From: CAIQPS01 sp963783835
GTDB lineage: Bacteria > Actinomycetota > Thermoleophilia > RBG-16-64-13
DNA: 64,000 bases
NCBI GenBank assembly: GCA_963783835.1
Contig: CAWAOX010000014.1
Coordinates: 1-64,000, forward strand
Direction: 5' to 3'
Shown here piece by piece: positions 35,366-45,015 of this stretch (the first letter of the stretch is position 1; each line of letters starts with the position of its first letter). The position numbers and the translations under genes were made by a program. Below the pieces are notes generated by a model. It was not told where the DNA came from and ran no database searches. It saw only the letters and a list, made by a program, of their open reading frames with translations.

Positions 35366-36655
35366 CTACTGGGCCGGCGGCATGAAGCCGATGAACTCCA
35401 GTACCCCGTTCATGATGCGGGTCAGCGGGTACGGCCGGTACAGGGCGCGGTTCACGCCAAAGCGGTCCATGCCGCCCAGGTTGCCGTCGCCTTCATTTGT
35501 CTTGATGTCGCCCTTGTTGGTCATGGTGTCGAGCGCGGCCAGAACGGCCTTCGGATCTACCGAGCCCGCCTTCTGCATGGCTTGGACGAGGATCCAGGGC
35601 ATGTCGTATGAGTGGACGGCGTCGGAGACGAACGGGTCGTTCGGCCACTTGGCAGCCCAGGCATCCATCAGCGGCTTCATAGCCTCAGTCGGGTGAGTGA
35701 CGTCGGGGCTGTTGACGAGGACGTCGGTCAGCATGACCGGATCCTGGACGACCGCGACGAAGACGTCGGCGCCCAGAGGCGAGTTGGAGATGAAGGGGCC
35801 CTTGAAGCCGAGCTGGCGGGCCGCCTTCAGTTGGTCCATCGCCTGGCCGCTGTTCATCGCGAAGACGACGTCCGGGTTCGAGGCATTGATCTTGGTGAAG
35901 GTCGGGACGAAGTCGGTCGTGCCCCAGGCCCACTTCTCCACGAAGACCACTTCCATGCCGCGCTCCGTGGCTTGCTGCTTGAGCGCTTCGATCATGCCCT
36001 CATAGCCGATGTCCGGAGCGGAGACGGCGATCTTCTTGGCATTGGGATAGGCCTTGAGGAGGTAGTCGAGGTCGATCGGCTGGTTGTCGTCCGGGTTGAC
36101 GGAGAAACGGACCATGAGGTCCTTGTCCGCCGACACGTCCGCCGGGTGGCCGGGGATGTTGATGTTCGCCAGGGCGTACAGCGCGCCTGCCGGCTTGGTC
36201 ACCTGGTAGATGGCGGCCACTTCCGACTCGAGCATGGCGCCGATGATGAACTGGACTTTGTCCTGGTTCACCAGTTTGCTGGCCGCGGTGCTTGCGCCCT
36301 CAGCCGAGCCCTTGCTGTCTTCGTTGATGAACTCCAGTTTGTAGGTGTCGTTACCGATCTTGACGCCGCCTGCGTTGTTGACGGAGTCGGCATAGAGTTC
36401 CCAGCCGCGGTTGAAGGCGAGCGACGGGATGGAGAGCGGGCCGGTGAGACCCATGATCGTACCGATCTTGAGGGTCTTGACTTCACCCGTGGACGCGGCC
36501 GTCGTAGCCGGGCCGGCGTGGTGGCCGGGCCGCCGTGGCGCCGGGCCCGCCGTGGTCGTGGTCTCTTCGGTGCCTCCGCAGGCCGCGACGGCGAACAAGA
36601 GCGCCGCCAGCATCGCGAAGACGCATACTAATGCGAGAGTCCTTCTGCTTGGCAT
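35366..36655 (-). CDS. ABC transporter substrate-binding lipoprotein, Liv/HAP family
   Basis: Extracytoplasmic ligand-binding protein, 429 residues. The signal peptide RTLALVCVFAMLAALLFAVAAC has a lipobox ending at Cys26, followed by a Thr/Ala/Pro-rich linker. The mature domain starts KTLKIGTIMGLTGPLSIPS and continues with GWELYADSVNNAGGVKIG, the peripla_BP_6 fold. The ligand cannot be read from sequence. Because two amidohydrolases and a dehydrogenase are encoded in the same block, a cyclic amide, N-acyl compound or related nitrogenous substrate is more likely than a plain amino acid. Confidence 0.93.
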   Translation of the reverse strand: MPSRRTLALVCVFAMLAALLFAVAACGGTEETTTTAGPAPRRPGHHAGPATTAASTGEVKTLKIGTIMGLTGPLSIPSLAFNRGWELYADSVNNAGGVKIGNDTYKLEFINEDSKGSAEGASTAASKLVNQDKVQFIIGAMLESEVAAIYQVTKPAGALYALANINIPGHPADVSADKDLMVRFSVNPDDNQPIDLDYLLKAYPNAKKIAVSAPDIGYEGMIEALKQQATERGMEVVFVEKWAWGTTDFVPTFTKINASNPDVVFAMNSGQAMDQLKAARQLGFKGPFISNSPLGADVFVAVVQDPVMLTDVLVNSPDVTHPTEAMKPLMDAWAAKWPNDPFVSDAVHSYDMPWILVQAMQKAGSVDPKAVLAALDTMTNKGDIKTNEGDGNLGGMDRFGVNRALYRPYPLTRIMNGVLEFIGFMPPAQ

Positions 36656-36769
36656 CGTACTTCCCCCTATAACCTCAAGCTGTCAATTACTTGCTTCTCC
36701 CGAAGAACCTGGTTGTCCTCTTCGGTCACCTCCTTGACCTATAAAGACTAGAGAGCGGTCGTTGTTGCG

Positions 36770-38481
36770 CTACAACCCGGAACTGAAGACGACCTCGCCG
36801 TCCATGATGGTCATCACGTTGTTGATGGCGGCGAGTCGTGCGGGTCCACGGTCAGGATGTCCTGATCCAGCACGCAGAGATCGGCCAGCTTGCCCGGCTC
36901 GATGGAGCCCTTGATGTGCTCCTGACAGTCCTGCCACGCCCCCCCGACCGTGTACGTCCGGATCGCTTCCTCGACGGTCAGACGCTGGTCGGGGCTGTAG
37001 ACCGTACCCGTCGCCTTGCTCTCGCGCAGAACCGCCGACTGGACGCCCTGCAGCCAGGACGGGTACGTGCACGGAGCGTCGGAACTGGCCGCGAGGTGGC
37101 AACCCGCGTCGGCTATCAGCCGATAGGGCCACTCCTTCTCCACCTGCTCCCGGCCCACGATGTCGACGTTCATATCGGAGATCGTCCAGGGAAGTGTGGG
37201 CGTGATGTTCACTCCCAGGTCGTGCCGTACGCAGAGCCGTGCTTGCTCGGCGGTGATGAAGTCCACATGCATCACGTAGTGGCGAAGCCCCCGGGGATCC
37301 TCGGTCTCGGCCTTGACGAAGCCGTCGATGGCAGCGCCGATAGCCAGATCGCCGATGCAGTGGATACCCACCTGGAAACCGTGCTCGTGCGCGAAGCGGA
37401 TCATCTTCTCGAGCTCGCCGGCGCGCTCCTCGTCGGACCCTCCCGGGATGACCAGGCTTCCGTGCCCCCCTCCAACGTATTCCTTGCTCACCCAGGCCGT
37501 CCGGTTTGGCGGGATCCCGTCGGCAAAGATCTTGATGCCGCCGATCTTGAGCTTCTCGTTGCCGAAGCCAGAGTGGAAACCGAGACCGGGAGCACCGCCT
37601 GGAGGTCCGCGAGCGAGCAGGAGCCGTAGTCTCCCAGGAGGTAGAGGACGTTCACCCTCACCTTCAGCCGGCCCGCGTCCAGCAGGTCCTGGTAGGCGCC
37701 GATGCATTCGGAGCCCAGGAGCCCGCCCTGATAACTATCTCCCCCCGGACCGAGGGCGGGCTCCGTCATGCTGGTGATGCCCATGGCGCTCATTTCGTCG
37801 AGGGCCGCAGCGATGGCTTCTCTCTTCTGGCCGCGCGTAAGAGGCGGGATGAGGCTCATCACCCGGTCGGCCGCGGCGAATTCGCGAAGGATGCCGGTGG
37901 GTTCCCCCGTCCGCGGATCCTTCTCTATGCCGCCGCCGATGGGGCCGGCGGTATCACGATCGAATCCCGGCTGCCTGGAGGGCCTTGGAATTGACCCACA
38001 CCGTATGGACGGAGAAGTCTGTCAAGGCCACCGGGTTGTCCGGAGACACCGCGTCGAGCAGCGACCGGTGAAGAGCAAAACCGGAGTCGGCCAGACACTC
38101 CTCCAGGTAGCCCGTGTCCCATCCGATCCCGCGCACCCACTCGCCCGGCGCCACTGAGGCGATTTGTGCCCGGACCTCGTCGATGATGTCGTTGACAGTT
38201 CTCACCTTCGGGTACGCGAGATCCAGGACGTAGGGCGGCCTGGTTCCAGCCCACAAAGCTGTGTGCGAGTGCGAATCGTTGATTCCGGGCAGCACGGTGC
38301 GGCCCTTCAGATCCACGACCTCGGTGGCGTCGCCGATCAGCGACTTGATCTGGTCATCACTCCCGACCGCTGCGATGCGGTCGCCTCTCACGGCCACAGC
38401 GCGCGCCTTGGAGAAGGCGGCGTCGACCGTCAAGATGTTGCCATTCAGAAGCGCGAGATCGCAACACGGCGACAACTTCAA
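36770..38481 (-). pseudogene. YtcJ-like amidohydrolase with three frameshifts
   Basis: Paralogue of the amidohydrolase at 29293. The coding sequence passes through four frame segments: LALLNGNILTVDAAFSKARAVAVRGDRI with LPGINDSHSHTAL to LQAAGI; then RDTAGPIGGGIEKDP to SLADLQAVLP; then GLGFHSGFGNEKLKIGGIKIFADG with GIHCIGDLAIGAAIDGF to LDQDILTVDP; then LAAINNVMTIMDGEVVFSSGL. Breaks lie near 37961 (extra base), 37588 (missing base in a G-run) and 36835 (missing base). Repairing all three gives 571 codons. All metal-site motifs survive, so decay is recent or the lesions are sequence errors. The start is TTG 38481. Confidence 0.82.
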
Positions 38482-38620
38482 GCTCGTCCCCCCGCTCCGT
38501 GTTCTGCTACTTGTATCTCACCAGAAGTGAGGGAAGCCCACAAGTATCCGAAAGTATGATTGTGCGCGGCTCAAGCCTGCGGCAGGAAGGTGCCGCAGCG
38601 AGCCTGGGCACCCGCGAGGA

Positions 38621-39706
38621 TCAGGGCGTTAGGCCGAGTTCCTGCCGTACGGCGTGGGCTATGGAGGTGCGGGTCCGGGCCCCCACTTTCGTCGAGATGC
38701 TCTGGATGTGCTTCTTGACCGTGCATTCGGCGATGAAGAGCGCCTGCGAGATCTCCCGGTTGCTGCCGCCGGCAATCAGCCGGTTGAGCACCTCGATCTC
38801 CCGATCGGTGAGAGCGAAACGTTCTTTGAGCGGCTCGTCCCATCGCCTGCCCAGCCCGTCGCGGGGCTCGAGCGTTATCAGCCGGCCGAGGGTCCCCTGA
38901 TCGAGGGTGACCTCGCGCGAGTTCACCCCGAGATTGCACCTTTCCGCAAGCTCGTCGGGGCTGCTCAAGGCATAACCGACGAACGAGGCGACGCCGGCGT
39001 CGGGAGACGCCTCCCCGGCCATGCGCCCCGTTTCGCCCCCTTGGGTGAGCGACAGGCAGAGATCCCGGGCGATGCTGTTGCAGTAGAGCACCCGCCCGTG
39101 GGCGTCGCATACGATGACGCCCTTCTGCTCCGCCGTCTGCAGCACCGAGAGGACGCTCGCCGATACCATCTTCTCCAGATGATTGCCGACGAACGGGGCG
39201 ATCATCTCCATGATGGCCACTTCCTCCACGGAGAAGGGGTCGCGCTCGCGCCCTCGGTGTAGGCAGAGCGCGCCGCGCGCAAGCGGGGTTGCCGACATGA
39301 ACGCGACCAGGTCGTAATGGATCCCCCCGCTTCTCCAGAAATCGTTGTAGAACTCGCTGGACAGCAGGGACTGATAGTCGACGACGTCCTTGATGTCGAA
39401 CACGGCCAGGGAGTGAGCGGAGGGCGGTAGCGCGCTCTTCCCTTTGATGTAGTCGGGCAGCCCGGTCGGGTCGAGCTCCCAGAAGTAGTCGCCGTAGAGC
39501 TTGGGGAAGGCGGGATCCTGATTATGGACGACGAACTCGAGCTTCTCGGTGAGCGGGTTGCAGAGGATCAGGACCCCCTGCTCCGCTCCGAGTTCGTCCG
39601 CGACGCACTCGAGCAGGCGGCCGCAGCCGTCCATGTCGGCGCTGGCTCTTCCGATCTCCTGGAGCGTGCCGAGGATATTGACGCACCGTTCGGGGCTCAC
39701 AGCCAC
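38621..39706 (-). CDS. GAF-like sensor regulator with LuxR-type helix-turn-helix
   Basis: 361-residue regulator. The N-terminal half (about 10-180) resembles a GAF domain (LLECVADELGAEQGVLIL, FSVEEVAIMEMIAPFVGNHLEKM), and about 190-270 is a PAS-like stretch (AEQKGVIVCDAHGRVLYCNSIARDL). The C-terminal LuxR motif is FALTDREIEVLNRLIAGGSNREISQALFIAECTVKKHIQSISTKVGARTRTSIAHAV. No receiver is present. It lies upstream of and in line with the amidohydrolase/Liv genes and is a candidate regulator of them. The 271 bases between it and zwf contain nothing I can assign. Confidence 0.88.
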   Translation of the reverse strand: MAVSPERCVNILGTLQEIGRASADMDGCGRLLECVADELGAEQGVLILCNPLTEKLEFVVHNQDPAFPKLYGDYFWELDPTGLPDYIKGKSALPPSAHSLAVFDIKDVVDYQSLLSSEFYNDFWRSGGIHYDLVAFMSATPLARGALCLHRGRERDPFSVEEVAIMEMIAPFVGNHLEKMVSASVLSVLQTAEQKGVIVCDAHGRVLYCNSIARDLCLSLTQGGETGRMAGEASPDAGVASFVGYALSSPDELAERCNLGVNSREVTLDQGTLGRLITLEPRDGLGRRWDEPLKERFALTDREIEVLNRLIAGGSNREISQALFIAECTVKKHIQSISTKVGARTRTSIAHAVRQELGLTP

Positions 39707-39977
39707 CTTGCGCGGCGGCCTACGCTCGATGAACGCGGGAATCTCGATATGGGCGCCGGGAGAGGGGCGAAGTGGGAAGAGAGGTGGTCACCGAAAGGCG
39801 GCCCGTTCCAGTCTCTGGTCGGCGCCTGCGCCACGTCCCCCCACAGTCCTCAACAGCCTTGGAACAGCCTACGAATGGTACATCCCGGGGGTGGCGCCGT
39901 CCAGGGTGGGAGTCGAGCGGGACGACTCAGCTCAGATGGTGCCGGGAAGCGTGGAGCTGGGCGCACCTGAGACACCG

Positions 39978-41390
39978 TCACTGCTTCTCACATCCCTCGG
40001 CCGCGGGCGCCGGAGCGATGATCGGATCGATCCAGGGCCCGTCCCTGCCGATCAGCTTCCCGGCCTCGGGCGGTCCCCAGCTTCCGGGCTCGTACGTGCG
40101 GATGGGGACCTTGTCCCCCAGGATGGGCTCGACGATACGCCACGACGCCTCCACCCCGTCTTCGCGGGCGAACAACTCCTGGATCCCGTACATGGCGTCG
40201 GTGAGCAGGCGCTGGTAGGGAGACCGCAGGTCGCCCGGACGGGATGTGACCATCAGTTCCGCGTCCCTGCCCACCATGCGATCTCCGGGCACCTTGACCC
40301 GCAGCCCCAGGGCTATCACCACGTCCGGGCTGATGCGCATACGCAGGTGCCCCGAAGAGAGGGGGACATCCTCGCCGAAGGTCTCGCGAGGGGGCCGGCG
40401 CAGCTCGATGAACACCTCGGTGGCGGTGACCGCCATCTGCTTGCCGCTGCGGATGTAGACCGGCACGCCGGCCCAGCGCCAGTTGTCGATCGTCAGCTTC
40501 ATGGCGGCATAGGTCTCGACCGTCGAATCAGGGTCGACGCCGGGAGCCGAGCGGTAGCCGTTGTACTGCCCTCTGACGACGTGACGGGCGTCGAGGGGCC
40601 GCACGGCCATGAGGACCCGAGCCTTCTCGTCCCGGTATGCGTCGAGGATCCCGCCGCCGGGCGGATCCATAGCGATGACGGCGAGGAGTTGCAGCAGGTG
40701 GTTCTGGATCACATCGCGGATGGCGCCGGCCTCTTCGTAGAAGCCGCCCCGCTCCTTCACCCCGAAGTCTTCGGCCATGGTTATCTGGATGCTGCGCACG
40801 TGGTCGCGATTCCAGATGGGCTCGAGGAGAGGGTTGGCGAAACGGGTGTAGGTGATGTTCTGCACCGGCTCCTTGCCGAGGAAGTGATCGATACGGAAGA
40901 TGGCGGATTCCGGGTAGTGCCGACGCAGGGTGTTGTTGAGCTCGCGGGCCGACTGGAGGTCGCGCCCGAACGGTTTCTCCACCAGGACCCGGGCGCTGAG
41001 GCTGCAGCCGGAGGAGGCGAGCGAGTTGGTCACCACCGGGAAGACGCTCGGGGGGATGGCCATGTAGAAGAGGGGAGAGCCGGTGCCCTGCAACGCCTGG
41101 CACATCTTCTCGTAGGTCTCGGGTGCGCCGTAGTCGCCCCGAACGTAGCGCAGCATCCTGGCGAGCCTGGCAAAGACCGTCTCGTCGAAGTCGCCGTTCT
41201 TCTCCACAGCGTCCTTCGCCCGAGCGACGAGTTGGTCGATGCTCCAGTCGGACCGGGCCACTCCTATCACCGGCACCGACACACCCTCGTCCCGGAAGAG
41301 CCCGTAGAGCGCGGGGAAGATCTCCTTGTGGACGAGGTCGCCGGTGACACCGAAAACCACGATCGCGTCAGACCGAGGCGCTTGCATCAT
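39978..41390 (-). CDS. zwf: Glucose-6-phosphate 1-dehydrogenase
   Basis: First enzyme of the oxidative pentose-phosphate pathway; 470 residues. DAIVVFGVTGDLVHKEIFPALYGL is the NADP-binding start, FRIDHFLGKEPVQNI carries the active-site His/Lys region, and PVYIRSGKQMAVTATEVFIELRRPP is conserved. The start is at one of two adjacent ATGs (41390 or 41387) that overlap the pgl stop after an AAGGGGGG ribosome site. It is the last of a gnd-pgl-zwf operon. Confidence 0.96.
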   Translation of the reverse strand: MMQAPRSDAIVVFGVTGDLVHKEIFPALYGLFRDEGVSVPVIGVARSDWSIDQLVARAKDAVEKNGDFDETVFARLARMLRYVRGDYGAPETYEKMCQALQGTGSPLFYMAIPPSVFPVVTNSLASSGCSLSARVLVEKPFGRDLQSARELNNTLRRHYPESAIFRIDHFLGKEPVQNITYTRFANPLLEPIWNRDHVRSIQITMAEDFGVKERGGFYEEAGAIRDVIQNHLLQLLAVIAMDPPGGGILDAYRDEKARVLMAVRPLDARHVVRGQYNGYRSAPGVDPDSTVETYAAMKLTIDNWRWAGVPVYIRSGKQMAVTATEVFIELRRPPRETFGEDVPLSSGHLRMRISPDVVIALGLRVKVPGDRMVGRDAELMVTSRPGDLRSPYQRLLTDAMYGIQELFAREDGVEASWRIVEPILGDKVPIRTYEPGSWGPPEAGKLIGRDGPWIDPIIAPAPAAEGCEKQ

Positions 41391-42244
41391 TCCCCCCTTG
41401 CTGCCACTTCGAGTTGCGAAGCAGCCTCCTCGTCGAGCAACCACCAGAGCCGGCCGCCGGCGGGCCTGATCAGCCGCGCAGGTAGATCCCGGGGATCGGG
41501 ATCGCCTTGGATGGCCTCTTTCACGACCGCGGCTTTGGAGGCGCCGCTCACCACAAAGACTACCAGCGCGGCCCGGTTGACGAAGGGAGCAGTCAGGGTG
41601 ACCCGCCAGAGCCGCTCTCCGGTGCCCGTTGTGGCCGCGGCTGTGGCCGGGTCTTCGTAGGCCGCCGCTACCCAGCGCTCCTGCTCTTGGAGCACTTCGG
41701 ACCCGGGGAAGAGCGAGGCTGTGTGGCCGTTGTCCCCGATACCCAGGAGGACGAGGTCGATACCGGCGCCGAGCGGACCGGCGCCAAAGAAGTCCCGCAG
41801 GAGCCGCTCGTAGTCGTCGGCCGCCTGGCGGGCGACGGATTCGCCGGTCGCCAGCTTCCGAGGCGCCCGCCCCTCCCGCCCGGCGCATCTCATCGGATGC
41901 ACCTGTCCCGCGGGGATCGGCACATGGTCGAGTAGAGCCAGGCGAGCCATCCGCTCGTTGCTGCGCGGGTCGGCAGGCCGTACGCATCGCTCGTCTCCCC
42001 AGAACACGTGCGTCGCCTCCCAGGGGACGAGTCCGGCGAACGGCGGCCTGGCGAGAAGCTCATAGATGGGCTTCGGCGTGCCGCCGCCGGACAGGGCGAT
42101 GGTGAAGCGGCCGGTCTTCTTCACCGCCCGCCGGGCCTCGGCCACGATGGTGACGGCGACCGCGGCGGCCAGCGACTCGACGTCGGGGAGCACCGCCACC
42201 GAGGATCCGGCGCAGGTCGTGTCTATGAGCGGCCACGTGCCCAT
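41387..42244 (-). CDS. pgl: 6-phosphogluconolactonase
   Basis: Hydrolyses 6-phosphogluconolactone; 285 residues. Signature parts are FTIALSGGGTPKPIYELLA, THVFWGDERCVRPADPRSNERMAR, LVLLGIGDNGHTASLFPGS and the end region KAAVVKEAIQGDPDPRDLPARLIRPAGGRLWWLLDEEAAS. It carries a slightly longer insert than usual around 125-145 (AGREGRAPRKLATG). Located between gnd and zwf. Confidence 0.95.
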   Translation of the reverse strand: MGTWPLIDTTCAGSSVAVLPDVESLAAAVAVTIVAEARRAVKKTGRFTIALSGGGTPKPIYELLARPPFAGLVPWEATHVFWGDERCVRPADPRSNERMARLALLDHVPIPAGQVHPMRCAGREGRAPRKLATGESVARQAADDYERLLRDFFGAGPLGAGIDLVLLGIGDNGHTASLFPGSEVLQEQERWVAAAYEDPATAAATTGTGERLWRVTLTAPFVNRAALVVFVVSGASKAAVVKEAIQGDPDPRDLPARLIRPAGGRLWWLLDEEAASQLEVAARGE

Positions 42245-42270
42245 TCTTCTCTTCTCTCAGGCCTTCCCGG

Positions 42271-43686
42271 CTAGGACGACCAGTCGGTGTGAAACACGCC
42301 CTCCTGGTCGATGCGCCGGTACGTGTGGGCGCCGAAGTAGTCGCGCTGTGCCTGTATCAGATTCGTTGGCAGCCAATCGGAGAGGTAACCGTCCAGGTAG
42401 GCCAGCGCCGTTAGAAGGCCCGGGACAGGTATCCGGGCAGCCATGCCCGCCCCGGCGGCCGCTGCGAGAGCCGCCCGCCGAGCCGCCACCTGCCCGCCCA
42501 GTGCCGGATCGAGCAGCAGATTCGGCAGAAGAGGCTGCCGCTCGAAGGCAGCCCTGATATCCCGGAGCAGAGCGGAACGGATGATGCACCCACCCCGCCA
42601 GATGGAAGCGACGTCGCGCAGCAGGAGGTCGTAGCCCTGTACGGTGGACGCATGCTGAAGCTGCGCGAAGCCCTGGACGTAGGTGATGATCATGCCCGCG
42701 AAGAGGGCATCCCGCACCGTGTCCACGGAGAGCCCGGCCGGCGGACTGCCCCCGGCCCTCCCGCTACCCAGAACCTGCCGCGCCGCCGCCCGCTCGTCGT
42801 CGAGAGCTGACAGGTTGCGCATGCTCACGGCTATGTCGATGTTCGGTACCGGCACGTGAAGATCCATCGCGCTCTGGGAAGTCCACATGCCCGTCCCCAG
42901 TTGCCCGGCCTCGCCGAGTATCTGATCGACCAGAAAACCCGGCTTCTTGTCGTCTCGCCGCCCGAAGATCGCCGTGGTTATCTCCAGCAGATACGATTCC
43001 AGCTCGCCCGACTGCCACTCGGCGTACACCTCGGCGAGGCGGTCGTTGTCGAGCCCCAGCCCCTGCTTGAGCAGCGCGTAGCTCTCGGCGATCAGCTGCA
43101 TCAGCCCGTACTCGATGCCGTTGTGCACCATCTTGACGTAGTGCCCCGCGGAGCCAGGGCCAAGATAGGCGACGCAGGGAGCGCCGTCGGCCTTGGCCGC
43201 GACCGGCTCGAAGATGGGCCGGAGCGCTTCGTAGGCGTCGCGCGGCCCGCCCGGCATCATGCTCGGTCCATGCCTGGCCCCGGACTCGCCTCCGGAGATG
43301 CCGACCCCGAGGTAGCCGATCCCCCGTGCACCCAGCGCCGCCGACCGCCTATCGGTGTCTTTGAAATACGAGTTCCCCCCGTCGATGACGATGTCGCCCG
43401 CCTGCAGAAGCGGGTCGAGCCCGCCCAGCACCGCGTCGACCGCTTTGCCCGCGTCGACCATCAGCATGACCCGGCGCGGCGGCTCGAGCGCGGCGAGCAG
43501 TTCCTCCAGGGAGTAGCAGGGCCGGACGCGCTGGCCGGGCCGAAGAGCCGAGACGAGGTCGTCGGTGGCGGACGGGGTGCGGTTGAACACGGCGACGGCG
43601 AAACCCTTGTCGGCCATGTTGAGCACCAGGTTCCGGCCCATCGTACCCAGCCCGATCATGGCAATGGCGCTGAGTTCAGCGTTCAT
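42271..43686 (-). CDS. gnd: 6-phosphogluconate dehydrogenase, decarboxylating
   Basis: Oxidative decarboxylation of 6-phosphogluconate to ribulose 5-phosphate, 471 residues. IAMIGLGTMGRNLVLNMADKGFAVAVFNRT is the dinucleotide fold, VIDGGNSYFKDTDRR and GISGGESGARHGPSMMPGG are active-site motifs, and LAYLDGYLSDWLPTNLIQAQRDYFGAHTYRRID the C-terminal substrate region. ATG 43686 is chosen because AAGGAAGAG lies just upstream; an earlier in-frame start would add 11 residues. First gene of the pentose-phosphate operon. Confidence 0.96.
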   Translation of the reverse strand: MNAELSAIAMIGLGTMGRNLVLNMADKGFAVAVFNRTPSATDDLVSALRPGQRVRPCYSLEELLAALEPPRRVMLMVDAGKAVDAVLGGLDPLLQAGDIVIDGGNSYFKDTDRRSAALGARGIGYLGVGISGGESGARHGPSMMPGGPRDAYEALRPIFEPVAAKADGAPCVAYLGPGSAGHYVKMVHNGIEYGLMQLIAESYALLKQGLGLDNDRLAEVYAEWQSGELESYLLEITTAIFGRRDDKKPGFLVDQILGEAGQLGTGMWTSQSAMDLHVPVPNIDIAVSMRNLSALDDERAAARQVLGSGRAGGSPPAGLSVDTVRDALFAGMIITYVQGFAQLQHASTVQGYDLLLRDVASIWRGGCIIRSALLRDIRAAFERQPLLPNLLLDPALGGQVAARRAALAAAAGAGMAARIPVPGLLTALAYLDGYLSDWLPTNLIQAQRDYFGAHTYRRIDQEGVFHTDWSS

Positions 43687-43834
43687 CTCTTCCTTCTTCC
43701 CTTGAAGCCGGCGAGACACACGCTAGAGCTTAGCAAGGACGACGGTTTGACTTCCGGCGCTCGGAGTCATTCAATGTAGCAGGAAGGCGGCTCAGTCGCC
43801 GCGAGGGGCCGCGCGCTCGTACGAAGGAGGAGAC

Positions 43835-44614
43835 ATGACCAAGCGACTGCCGACCATGGTCGCTGCGAACGGCACCCAGCTCTACTACGAACTGCGGGGG
43901 TCGGGACCGGCCCTGCTCTTCATCCCCGGGGCTGAGGGGGATGCGGAGGAGTATGCCCGTGTAGCCGGACTGTTGCAGGCCGAGTTCACCATCCTTTCCT
44001 ACGACCGCAGGGGCTATTCGCGCAGTCCGCGGCCGGAGGGCTATGCCGGCACCACCGTGGAGGAGCAGGCCGACGATGCCGCCGCTCTGCTCGAAGCCAC
44101 CGGGCTCGGCCCGGCAGCCATCTGGGGCAACAGCTCCGGTGCCATCATCGGCCTGAGCCTGGTCCTCCGCCACCCGGAGGCGGTCAGCGTCGCGATGCTC
44201 CACGAGCCGCCACTGTTCGCCGGCATGAACGATGCGCGGCACGTCCTCGACTTCCTCAACCAGGCGACCGCGAATGGTAAGGTGCCCTTCTTGAGGGGCC
44301 TGACCGGCGACGTCATCTACGACAGCTTCCCGGAAGACTACAAGGGGCGGTTGGAGGCGGACCGCATCTGGATCGATCTCGAATTCGACAACTTCGAGTA
44401 CTACCGACCCTCCGACGAGGAGCTGGCCCGGGTCTCCACCCCGATCGAGGTGCTGTGCGGGTCCGACAGCCCGCCCTTCTTCATGGAGGCGGCTGCGTGG
44501 CTGGCCGAACGGCTGAGGACCGGCGTCGTGATCATCCCCGGCAACCACGGGGCGCATTACGCTCTCCCCGACGAGGTGGCCAAAGCGATCAGAAGCTTCG
44601 CGGCGGAGGCCTAG
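43835..44614 (+). CDS. Alpha/beta-fold hydrolase
   Basis: Serine hydrolase of 259 residues. LRGSGPALLFIPGAEGDAEEY is the oxyanion region, GNSSG with Ser100 the nucleophile elbow, VLCGSDSPPFF and IIPGNHGAHYALPDEVAKAI carry the likely Asp and His. The start has a strong AAGGAGGAG ribosome site. It is followed after one base by a RidA gene, suggesting an operon for detoxifying or hydrolysing a reactive metabolite. Substrate unknown. Confidence 0.9.
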   Translation: MTKRLPTMVAANGTQLYYELRGSGPALLFIPGAEGDAEEYARVAGLLQAEFTILSYDRRGYSRSPRPEGYAGTTVEEQADDAAALLEATGLGPAAIWGNSSGAIIGLSLVLRHPEAVSVAMLHEPPLFAGMNDARHVLDFLNQATANGKVPFLRGLTGDVIYDSFPEDYKGRLEADRIWIDLEFDNFEYYRPSDEELARVSTPIEVLCGSDSPPFFMEAAAWLAERLRTGVVIIPGNHGAHYALPDEVAKAIRSFAAEA

Positions 44615-44615
44615 C

Positions 44616-45011
44616 ATGAACAAGCGAGCTTTGAACCCAGGCGACTGGCAAGACCGGTTCGACTTCTCCCAGGCGATAGAAGTGCGGGGCGCGGAGCGGG
44701 TAGTGTATTGCGCCGGACAGGTATCGGTGGACGGGAACGGAGTGACCGTGCATCCGGGCGACATGGCAGCGCAGTTCCACCAGGCTCTCGACAATCTGGA
44801 GATCGTCCTCGACAAGGCCGGCCTCGGACTACTCGATGTCGTCCGGCTGAACTACTACGTTACCGACGTGCCCGCCTTCTCGGAGGCGGTACCCGGAGTA
44901 GGCCAGCGGCTGAAAGCCGCGGGGTGCAAGCCGGCATCCACTCTCCTGGGCGTCAGCCGGCTGGCCGAGCCGGGGTGGATGATCGAGATCGAAGCGACTG
45001 CGGTCGGATAG
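44616..45011 (+). CDS. RidA (YjgF/YER057c/UK114) family protein
   Basis: 131 residues. VVYCAGQVSVDGNGVTVHPGDMAAQFHQALDNLEIVLDKAGLGLLDVVRLNYYVTDV and the end PGWMIEIEATAVG match RidA-like enamine/imine deaminases. The catalytic Arg of true RidA sits in a RxxxxV-type motif near residue 105; here the corresponding stretch is CKPASTLLGVSRLAEPGWM. That stretch lacks the expected Arg before S/T, so it may belong to another YjgF subgroup. Trimeric cytoplasmic protein by family. Confidence 0.88.
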   Translation: MNKRALNPGDWQDRFDFSQAIEVRGAERVVYCAGQVSVDGNGVTVHPGDMAAQFHQALDNLEIVLDKAGLGLLDVVRLNYYVTDVPAFSEAVPGVGQRLKAAGCKPASTLLGVSRLAEPGWMIEIEATAVG

Positions 45012-45015
45012 GGGG

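Noticed and set aside
39707..39977. Possible gene or RNA in the gap between zwf and the LuxR regulator
   Set aside because: No frame with a ribosome site, no hairpin with a T-run and no recognisable RNA structure were seen.
39549..41660. A 703-codon open frame on the + strand across the zwf region
   Set aside because: It lies antisense to clearly conserved zwf and the LuxR gene, has no domain signature and is explained by high third-position GC.
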